A stretch of 64,000 nucleotides of DNA. Origin: Laccaria trichodermophora. Lineage: Eukaryota > Basidiomycota > Agaricomycetes > Agaricales > Hydnangiaceae. Position numbers and translations under genes: made by a program. The notes below the pieces were generated by a model. It did no database searches. It was not told where the DNA came from and worked only from the letters and a program-made list of their open reading frames with translations. Shown piece by piece: positions 56,020-64,000 of the stretch (positions within the stretch are counted from its first letter, which is position 1; every line of letters starts with the position of its first letter). Location: NCBI GenBank assembly GCA_018417955.1, contig JACTVC010000013.1:704633-768632 (forward strand). The letters are read 5' to 3'.

Positions 56020-57280
56020 TAGGGACTGTCATGGATACACCCGGGTATTAACCGTACCCGATCCACAGATTTTCCCACCCACGGATCAGATAAGGCACAG
56101 TGCGGATATATCCGTGGGTAAACAGCTGGGTGGCCAAGCATGTAGCTTCAGTTATATAAATGAGTGTATCTCCTTCATTTCTTGTCTGTTCTTTATGAAA
56201 AAAATTGTGTTAGAAAGCGAAAATTTAGAAGAATTCACATTAGAACAAAAGTCATTATATATTATATAAATTGAGTATATCAAAACTAAAGTTATTCATA
56301 TATCATCATCTGAGGTCTTTCCCCTCATATAATGCTGTAACAAGCCTTAATCACAGAGAGTGTTGGGGGTGTGTATTAGCATGCCTTGGCCATCTTGAGA
56401 GTATTTATTTTTAGTTTCAGAGAAATCCCTTTGAGAACAATTGATATTTAGGTAGGGTAGCAACAGAGGAAATGGGAGGTTATATGATGTACAGGCACAA
56501 TGCATCACATTCCTGACTGCAACTTTCATGAATGGGTTCTGATTTCTGCTCAGCCCTAGGTAAGCAGCATTATTCACATTTATTTTCCTTTACTTTCAAT
56601 AATTGTTGCAGCAACTTCTGTGGATGCAGAGTGGGCATTCTCCACTGGTCACCATTAGATCAATTTCACCCAGCACAATATCAACTCTCAAACATTCAGA
56701 GCAGAAATGGCTCTTGAATCCTGGATTAAATCCCCACTCTACCTAGGCTTCAATAAAGTTACACGAATGATTGAAAAAAGATGGACAATGATTTCTTTTC
56801 CTCTTAAATAGCTTTTTGTAACACTTTATGTCACCAAAATTTTTCTTTCAATACCTCTGGGTTCATTAAGGTAAGTCTGAATGTTGTCCTTGTTTCTATT
56901 AGGGCATATTGTGATTGCTTTGGCTAAAAATTGAATTCATTAACAGGATTTCAAAGATTTCTGGTGAAGCACTTGGGTGACAGCTGGGAACAAAGGCCAA
57001 ATTACAATTTGGACCCCTTCCGCAAGCAGCAGGGGCCAGGAAGTTGTTGTGATGGCATTCTGTCGTGGAGACAAGAGGTGGGAGGGAGTTGGGGGCACAA
57101 ATAACACTCTTATCTATTCTGGGCATGTATGCTCCAAATATCTCAAGAAGGTCTAAAAATATCTAATTTACCCACGGATACCTGCGGATAGTCCAGGTAG
57201 TTACCCGAATCCATCAATTGAGTCCAAATATGGGTGGATTTCGGGTTTACCCGGTTTTTAGCTATCCGTGACAGTCCCTA
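56020..57280 (+). mobile_element. Degenerate hAT DNA transposon
   Basis: 1261 bases flanked by a perfect 8-bp duplication, GTTCATTC (56012-56019 and 57281-57288), the hAT hallmark. The ends are TAGGGACTGTCATGGAT and, reverse-complemented from the right, TAGGGACTGTCACGGAT. Around 56600-56750 the plus strand encodes remnants of the hAT C-terminal dimerisation region: ATSVDAEWAFSTG, a stop codon, then INFTQHN, TFRAEMALESWIKSPLY. The stop and the short length mean it cannot make active transposase; it could only be moved by a partner enzyme. Confidence 0.93.
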
Positions 57281-57593
57281 GTTCATTCACATCACTAATC
57301 CTTCTGTTCTATAGCCAAATCATGCCAGGTAAATCTGCCACATAGGCGGAAACAACGCGTAGTATAGTGTGGATTGAATTAGCTTGTTATACTAACTTAT
57401 ATCATTTTCTGTTTGGTTTCTCTTCGACTTTTTCTCAGCTTTTTTCCACTTTTTTACCTTTTTGGTAGAAGCGAGAAATTCAGCTTTTTTAGAAATCGGA
57501 CCGGGCCTTTTATCTTGTCGCTTTTCTACTTTTTTCCACTTGTAGCCACTTGCACAAGCTAAAAAAAGTAAATTGTTAAACTGCCGATGCAAT
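57281..57593. other. Repeat-like AAAAG/CTTTT-rich sequence
   Basis: About 310 bases; 57420-57560 is CTTTTT-rich on the plus strand, and its complement resembles the motif near 22210 (CTACAAGYGG, GCGACAAG, AAGCCCGGT). Probably another short dispersed element; no gene. Confidence 0.45.
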
Positions 57594-57745
57594 TTGTATC
57601 TGTAGCTCGACTCGGCTACATGTTCCATGACACTTGTGGTGAAGTGGTTATCATGCTTACCTCCATTCCGAACTTTAAATTCTGCGTGTAGCAAGCATGT
57701 TCGACTCCTGTTGGGTATCGTATCCTTTTTTTCATTTTACCGATG
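57594..57745 (+). mobile_element. tRNA-derived SINE copy 4
   Basis: TGTAGCTCGACTCGGCTAC, then the A box TGGTGAAGTGG, CTTACCTCCATTCCGAAC, the B box GTTCGACTCC and a T-rich tail ending TTTTACC. This copy has the best-preserved Pol III boxes. Confidence 0.75.
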
Positions 57746-57889
57746 CAACCGAGAGCATTGTGGTAGGTTGTCAATTGCCACCAGTTTTTTATTAGAGGAT
57801 GTGTGAATGAAATGAAAATTCTCACTGCCAGTGCTGGGACGAAGAGCTAAGATTGACTAGGAGAGCCGAACTCGAAAGTACTAGATCAC

Positions 57890-59548
57890 TCATACATCTT
57901 TGCAAAGTCTACAGCGACTTGAAAATGCTGAAAACCCACACCTGCACCACTTCCACGCGAAGGATGGCAGCCGCCTTGGTACCTATCAGCATCCAAAAAG
58001 CCGATTGGAATCACGTTCACTAGAACGTTGAACTAGAAAGTGTTGATTACTTGATTCATGTTGTCGTAGACCGATACGCTGAGCGTTTGGAAATTCCCCA
58101 TTACCTCTTGAACACCACAGGCACAACTGAACTTTTAAGACCATCTAAGGAGCACGGTGGGTACGAGTAGATGTGTTATAATCTGACATGGCCTCCCCTT
58201 GATGGCCCCGTCTTCCCGGGCCTGACGTCGACGAGGCGAGGATGCAGCCAGCAGGATGGTAAGGGTGATGAAGAGGCATTTTCCGTTCGGCCGACACTAA
58301 AATCTATCCGCCGCAACGAACCCTCCAGAGTTTGACTGAGATGTTGGAGACGACTAGTTGTTAAAGTAATGAGCGGAGATTCCCAACGCAGACGGTTCTT
58401 CCTTGCTCAGGTACTTCTGCAGAAGGTGATGTCGCATCCTCCCAAACCTTCTTCACCGCGCCCCAGTATCGTTCCGGATCAGTCCTAGCATGCGCAACAT
58501 GCGGCGACCACTCGAATTTCTCCATTCTCACATCGAACCCCGCTTTCCTCGCCTCCTCCGCATGTGCCTCCACCTCCGTCCACGAGACCACCTCATCGGC
58601 CTGTGAGTACAGATACAACCTCGGAGTACGCTTACTGAACCACGGAAGTAGCAGGTGTTTGTTCAAGGTCGTTCTAATCTTCAGAAATGTTGGTTTCTTT
58701 CCGAAAATCCGGTACGCCAGAACGGCGTAGATGTAGAAGAGGGTAATGAAGGCCCTGGCTAGCCGATGTAAGGTGGGGTTGCGCACGGCGATGGCAAAGG
58801 TGCGCCGGATGATTTCGAGCCCGTCCTTGCTAGGGCACGAGTCAAGGATGACCGCGCTTGGTGGAGGTGCGGATGTGTGTGGGGTTGAACGGTCAGCTAA
58901 AATGTCACTCAGAGTCGATAGTTGGGCAGCTCCACCTAGTAGTTATGTTAGTCAACGGCTGGTAAAATGTTAGGAGCCATACCGTTGGAGAAGGCATGCA
59001 CCAAGATACGCGGTGGAGTGGTGGGCATCTTCTGCCCTATTGGTGCTTTCTGTTCCTCCCTGGTTGCGCTTATAAGAGGGGGTATACATCCTAGCACTTC
59101 CAAATATTTGACAGCGGGTTTAAGGTAGGCTTTCTGTAATCTCAATGAAAAGGCGTGCCAGTGCACAACAACGAACAGTATACACACCCGTGTGCTTTGA
59201 AAACGCCAGAATAATCCTAGGTCTGAGCGTATGAGCACTTTCGTTGCGTTTGGGTATATGGTATCATAAGCTTGTGTGTATTTCAGGAGATGTGGCAACT
59301 TGGCGCCCACTTATCAAAGTTGTCTTTAACAAAGAGCGACTCGGATGCTTGAGAGATATAAACGAACGCCATCCAAAGATTAAAACGACCCTGTGAGTGA
59401 TTCCAGTTCAATGAGCAAAGTCGAGGCATGATGACTCTGCCATGGCGCCTTACGTTGGCTGTGACGCTCCGTCGGATCCTGAGGTATTCGCATGCGGTTC
59501 GCTAATGTACATCACGTTCCCAAATGGCGCCAGCGGTGTGGTTGCCAT
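57890..59548 (-). repeat. Inverted segmental duplication, left arm
   Basis: This arm (DUF829 gene plus about 470 bases of 3' flank) is matched in reverse orientation by 62041-63740. The 3' flanks share CTTGATTCATGTTGTCGTAG and CCTTGGTACCTATC-like stretches. Coding identity looks like about 75-80 percent. Confidence 0.8.
58361..59548 (-). CDS. DUF829 (TMEM53/PaxU-like) alpha/beta-hydrolase, copy A
   Basis: DUF829 proteins have an alpha/beta-hydrolase fold; some fungal members are named after PaxU of indole-diterpene clusters, but no such cluster is here. Five exons: first 59548-59454 (MATTPLAPFGNVMYISEPH), then 59390-59368, then from 59309 with GAKLPHLLKYTQAYDTIYPN, KAYLKPAVKYLEVLGCIPP, RILVHAFSNG, GAAQLSTLSDI, AVILDSCPS, RTTLNKHLLLPWF, RLYLYSQADEVVSWTEV, and SPHVAHARTDPERYWGAV near the end. 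The HAFSNGG, YSQADE and SPHVAH motifs are where the nucleophile, acid and histidine are expected. The exon structure equals that of copy B and no stops interrupt it. Confidence 0.85.
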
Positions 59549-60152
59549 GCCTTGAACGTGGTTCATTTGAAAGATGATGGAGTTGTGAGAACTTTGCAAG
59601 TTGTTGGTTATCAAGCACCGCCCAAGAGGTTGCCGCACAAATGAGCACAGCCTGGACAAGTGTGCAGATGCTTTAATGGAAGCCTTCCAATCTGCCACTG
59701 CAGCCACAGCCAAAATCCGCGGACGGAGTGCAAACTGGTGCGACCAAGGCCATCACGGCTGCTGGACCAAGACCTCACGGCTGCAGCAGAACGGGCTTAC
59801 GAAGGGCGGAAAGAACCAAGGCAGCACCAGGAACTTCTGGACACCTTCCAGTAGTAGGGATATAACGGCTAAGATTGGGCCAATTGGATCAGGAAGGCGC
59901 CGGGAAATCAGGATGTGCCCCATTATGTGAAAAACGAGAGCAAGAAACTCCACCAGGAAAATACAGATGACATCTGGGTTAAAAAAACTGGTGAAAGAGA
60001 GTCCCCTCAACCCAGTTGTGAACAGTTTTGAGGTTTCAAGTTGGTTTGAAGCTTTGGACTCGCATAGAAAGTCTGTTTGGTAATAAGATGGCTGGCTGAC
60101 AGTGGCTGACTTGCGATTGCCACTTGACTTCCACTTCTTGTACTCAACAGCG
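59549..60152. other. Spacer between DUF829 copy A and PPE1
   Basis: About 600 bases containing divergent promoters for DUF829 copy A (minus) and PPE1 (plus). Open frames around 59601-59930 show no family resemblance. Confidence 0.4.
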
Positions 60153-61652
60153 ATGTCAGACCTCTATCGCTCCGCTATTAGCGCAAGGATAGCTAAGCTC
60201 CCACCATCAACTATATACCCTGATGAACACGTTGACGAAGAAGGGGAGGGGGCCGACACCATCGGCAATCTACCAGGGAGCGGCCTAGGACCTCCAGCGA
60301 TGCAAGTCTGTTTCGTTGACTATGAATTCTAGGTCTGCAAATTCATAATGCCAACTTAAAGGCCATCGCGAAACTCACAAACCAAATCAAAGCGTCCGCC
60401 AAACCCAAGCTTTTCACCCATCTCAGCGGCCGGATTCTTCGCTGAGGCTGTCCAGGTTGCGGTACCTTATCGTCAACTGGATTCAAGGGTATATTACACG
60501 GCGCCGAGCTCTCAGAATGGGACGGTGATGATATGCCATCACGGCGCGGGGTATTCTGGTCTGAGTTTTGCTTGCTTTGCGAAGGAGGTGACGGAGGTGA
60601 CGAAGGGAGAATTGGGAGTCCTTTCGTTGGACGCACGCCGTCATGGTGCGTGGAGACGACCCGTTCACTTCCGCTTGCATCAATTTGAAGGCAGGGAAGA
60701 CGACGTCCTCGAATGTGGATGATGCGGACCTGTCCATCGACATTCTCAAAGCAGACTTCCTGGGGGTAGTGCAAGCTGTATTTCCCGATCCCTTGACAGC
60801 CCCAACTCTCTTGGTGTGTACATAGCTTGTTATCGAAAGTGTCGTTCTGACAAAAGCTCAGTTAGTTGGTCATAGCATGGGTGGCTCCGTGGTCGTCCAC
60901 AGTTGTGCCACGTTACTCGAAAATAAATATAAGATAGGAGGTGTTGCAGTTCTTGACGTGGTAGAAGGTACATTCTGATGTTGAATAGTATCTCCAACTA
61001 ACTACCTCACCAGGATCGGCCATCGAGGCTTTACCCCACATGCACAGCTTACTCAACGCTCGACCAGAGGGCTTTGATAGTATGGAAGAGGCGATTGAGT
61101 GGCAGTAAGTGCCTCATTTGACTGTATACTCGCCAAAAAATTATAACTATCACCAGTGTAAGCACAAAAGCCATTCGCAGTGCAAATTCCGCTCGAATAT
61201 CTATCCCCTCCGTCATCCTTCATGACGATACTGCCGTGAAGCCATATCAATGGCGCACTCCGCTCCGCTCCACTGCGCCTTACTGGTCAAGTTCGTCCTT
61301 GCTCTATTCTGATTCTGCCTCTTAACCTATCTTGTCTCTCCTTGCAGGCTGGTTCACGGGATTGTCCGCCCAGTTTCTGGCTGTGCGCACCGCGCGCCTC
61401 CTTGTCTTGGCTGGTACCGATCGTCTAGATAAAGAACTTATGATCGGTCAGATGCAAGGAAAGTTCCAGATGGTCGTCGTTCCTGGCGTTGGACATATGC
61501 TCCAAGAGGTACGTCCGCGTTGTTGGCGACGAGCGCACAGACTAATTCTACTTTGTAAGGATGATCCGACGAGACTTGCTGAAATATTGGTAGAATTCTG
61601 GAGGAGGAATGATCGTGTTACAATCGGCGTAAAGAAAATTGGGGAGTTGTAA
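60153..61652 (+). CDS. PPE1: Protein phosphatase methylesterase 1 (PME-1/Ppe1)
   Basis: Removes the C-terminal methyl ester from PP2A-family catalytic subunits, controlling holoenzyme assembly. Exons begin 60153-60305 (MSDLYRSAISARIAKLPPS), 60393-60645, 60695-60813 and 60862 on; all checked junctions keep phase. Blocks: SFSPISAAGFFAEAVQVAVP, MICHHGAGYSGLSFA, SLDARRHGKT, LVGHSMGGSVVVHSC (nucleophile Ser), VAVLDVVEG (catalytic Asp), SMEEAIEWHVSTKAIRSAN, WFTGLSAQFLAVRTARLL, GTDRLDKELMIGQMQGKFQM and VVPGVGHMLQED (catalytic His). This order and these motifs are specific to PPME1. Complete; ends IGVKKIGEL. It sits in the spacer of the inverted DUF829 duplication. Confidence 0.93.
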
Positions 61653-62040
61653 TTTTCACTTTGCGTATGGCCATCCTGCCCTCTCAAGGGAATTGAATTA
61701 AAACGCATTGCGAAGTTCCCGTCATGGTGCGTGCACCGTGACCGGTCCTTCTTGCGAGAATCTCCAATGGATGACCTTCGTTAGATGGAGAAAGTGTCGT
61801 CGTGAGTGTCTGAAACGGCATTTGGCAAATGACCATGGAACCTGCCCCACCAGACGAATTTCATGGAATGATTATGCCATAGGCAGGTGAGCGACTATGG
61901 TTGTAAACGATTGACATGCATCATCCTGACACGCTGTGTGGCATGCCTCGAGGACGCCATTGGAAGGTTTGCCAAATTTAGTAGATGACCACACTTGGAC
62001 CACCACCACCACCACCGTTCAAACGAAACACGTTCAAGAC
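61653..62040. other. Promoter region of DUF829 copy B
   Basis: About 390 bases with no gene seen. Confidence 0.4.
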
Positions 62041-63161
62041 ATGGCTACACCGCTGCTGCCCATTGGGCAAGGGATATACATCAGCGAAGCCCATGCGAAT
62101 ACCCCAGGATTCAACGGAGCGTCACAGCCAACGTAAGGTGCCACGCCAGAGTCATCATGCCTCGACTTCACTAGAATCTCACAGGGTGGTTTTAATCTTC
62201 GGATGGAGTTTGTAAATATCTCTCTAACATTCTAGTTGCTCTGACAAGGTTTATCAGTGGGCGCCAAGTTGCCACATCTCCTGAAATACACACAAGTTTA
62301 CGATTCCATATACCCCAATGCAACGAAAGTGCTTATACGGTCAGAGCCGGGATTCTTTTGGAGTTTTCAAAGTGGACGGGTGTGTATACCATTCATTGTT
62401 GTGCATGTTTTCTCATTGACAATTCGATTTCAGAAAGCATACCTGAAACCCGCTGTCGAGTTTTTGGAAGCGCTGGGATGTATACCTCCTCTTGGAAACG
62501 CGATAATGGTGGCACAAAACGCATCAATAGAGCAGAATATACCCACCAGTCAACCGCGTATACTCGTGCATGCTTTCTCCAACGGTATGACCCCTAACAC
62601 TTCATTGATCATTGATTAACATAACTACTAGGTGGAGCTGCCCAACTATCGACACTGAGTGACATTTTGGCTGACCGTTCAACCCCATACGCATCCCCAC
62701 CACCAACCGCGGTCATCCTCGACTCGTGCCCTGGCAGGAGCGGGATCGAAGTCACCCGGCGCGCTTTTGCAACCTCCGTGCGCAACCCCATCCTACGGTG
62801 GCTACTAGCCAACATCTACGCCGTTCTGGCGCACTGGATCTTCGGGAAGGAAGCAACAATTCTCAAGATGAGAACGACGCTGAACAAGTACCTGCTACTT
62901 CCGTGGTTTGGCAAGCATACCCCCAGGTTGTATCTGTACTCGCAGGCGGATGAGATGGTCCCGTGGACGGAGGTGGAGGAACATGCGGAGGGGGCGAGGA
63001 AAGCGGGGTTAGATGTGAGGATGGAGAGATTCGAGGGGTCACCGCATGTCGCGCATGCCAGGTCTGATCCGGAGCGATACTGGGGCGCGGTGAAGAAGGT
63101 TTGGCGGGATGCGACAGCATCTTCTACGGAAGGTCTTGAGCAAGAACGGCGACTCCTTTAA
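62041..63161 (+). CDS. DUF829 (TMEM53/PaxU-like) alpha/beta-hydrolase, copy B
   Basis: Close relative of copy A in opposite orientation. Exons 62041-62132, 62185-62207, 62258-62379, 62434-62584 and 62632-63161; phases match, and the second splice makes the Met of FGWMGAKLPHLLKY. Blocks: MATPLLPIGQGIYISEAH, TVVLIFGW, YTQVYDSIYPNATKVLIR, KAYLKPAVEFLEALGCIPP, RILVHAFSNGGAAQLS, AVILDSCPGRSGIEVTRR, RTTLNKYLLLPWFGKH, RLYLYSQADEMVPWTEVEE and SPHVAHARSDPERYWGAV. The copies differ most in the region before the LLPWF block and at the C-terminus (this one ends EQERRLL). Both keep all expected catalytic residues. Substrate unknown; a membrane anchor is not obvious. Confidence 0.87.
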
Positions 63162-63740
63162 GTGACCATTTTACTTTATCAAGTCGGTGTTCGCCCGCTC
63201 TTCATCCCAACGCATCTTCTCCACCCGTACTTCTTCATGGACTTGCACTTTGGCGTACAGAATCTTAACTCATTTTTCTATTAACTCCTTTACAGGACTA
63301 GTTGTCTCCAACACCACCGTCAGACTCCGAAAGGTTCAATGCGGCTGACACATTTTGGTGTTGGTCGGACGGGAAAGCTCTCTTCGCCAATCTCACGCCA
63401 GCCGCATCAACATCAGGCCCAGGAATAGGGCCAATCCGGTCCATCAAGGAAAGGCCACGTCGAAAGACAACACATCTCCTCGCATTCACTCTGCTCCTTA
63501 GATGGCCTTGAACTTGGTTTAAATGTTTGGTCCGAGTCGCGCCTGCGGTGTTCAAGAGGTAATGGAGAATCTACTATCGGTCTACGACAACATGAATCAA
63601 CCAATCAACACTTTCCAGTTCAATGCTTTAGTAGAAAACAATCACTCCAATCGGCTTCTTGAGGGACCAAGGCGGCTTACTTGCATGCCAGAAGTGGTGC
63701 AGGTGTGGGCTTTTAACATTTTCAAGTCGCTCTGGACTTT
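62041..63740 (+). repeat. Inverted segmental duplication, right arm
   Basis: Reverse-orientation partner of 57890-59548. Beyond the gene, the flank at 63505-63740 matches the 3' flank of copy A (shared CTACGACAACATGAATCAA and ACACTTTCCAGTTCAA-like stretches). The interval between the genes and these flanks is less alike. Confidence 0.75.
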
Positions 63741-64000
63741 GCAATGACGTTTGCAAGACGTTTGAGTCCGCGAGTTCGCCTTTGTGAAAGTACAAAACAA
63801 CAAAGCGAGAGTTTTTGTGCTACAGCAAATTATCAAATAACAATCATCCCCATTTTCTTGTGAGAGTTTGAGAGCAATATACCGTTTCGATAGCGTGTGT
63901 TGGTCCAACGTTGCAACAACGAACCAACAGAGTCGAACACGAGGTGACTAGTTGAGTTTACACTCAGAGAAATGTTGAAATCCCATCACCCGAAGTCGTA
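63162..64000. other. 3' flank and repeat R copy 3, no gene
   Basis: About 840 bases. The part at 63505-63740 is the inverted copy of the repeat seen near 57890-58165 and, in part, 53745-53905. The short open frames have no family resemblance. Confidence 0.45.

Noticed and set aside
58361..63161. PaxU-like DUF829 genes as part of an indole-diterpene biosynthetic cluster
   Set aside because: No prenyltransferase, terpene cyclase, FAD-monooxygenase or P450 gene is nearby; DUF829 is a broad family.

Overview
The window is nuclear DNA of a mushroom-forming basidiomycete (Agaricomycetes). The evidence is many GT-AG introns of about 45-60 nt, very short exons, TATA-like boxes close upstream of start codons, and gene families typical of these fungi: DUF6534 membrane proteins, large F-box proteins, DUF1996 secreted proteins, GH17-like secreted glucanases, a WOPR regulator and DUF829 hydrolases. 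There is no bacterial-style operon. Most real genes had to be assembled from several exons by following conserved family sequence across splice sites, so the splice sites given are read by eye and not backed by transcript data.

Layout. 0-12 kb: the 3' part of an ARV1-like gene, a ten-or-more-exon DUF6534 gene, a 1.6 kb foldback element, an aquaporin, a GH17-like glucanase and GET4. 12-27 kb: a decayed second DUF6534 gene, tRNA-derived SINEs (one split by a MITE), a minus-strand gene with a transposon-like zinc-binding region, an HSBP1-like gene, about 5 kb without a recognisable gene, and then a repeat block (second MITE, minisatellite, 17-bp tandem repeat, an element with terminal inverted repeats, and hairpin-ended transposon copy A). 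28-45 kb: an F-box gene, a WOPR regulator, a pseudogene of the TFIIH subunit Tfb2, the proteasome chaperone Nas6, a RING-like protein, a C2-plus-kinase-like protein, a small protein of unknown function and a zinc-finger protein. 45-53 kb: about 2.9 kb without genes, a DUF1996 secreted protein, tRNA-Ile(AAT), an mL62/ICT1-like GGQ protein and a small orphan gene. 53-64 kb: hairpin-ended transposon copy B, a degenerate hAT element with an 8-bp target duplication, SINE copies, and an inverted duplication of a DUF829 gene with PPE1 (protein phosphatase methylesterase) between the two copies.

The genes do not form one pathway. Several are single-copy housekeeping genes (GET4, NAS6, HSBP1, mL62, PPE1, ARV1) interspersed with fast-evolving families and mobile DNA. 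The most unusual structures are the two hairpin-ended transposons. Each has a perfect 9-bp target duplication, and their terminal stems differ in sequence between the copies while staying fully paired. The next most unusual are the foldback element and the complete but broken copy of the normally essential gene TFB2.
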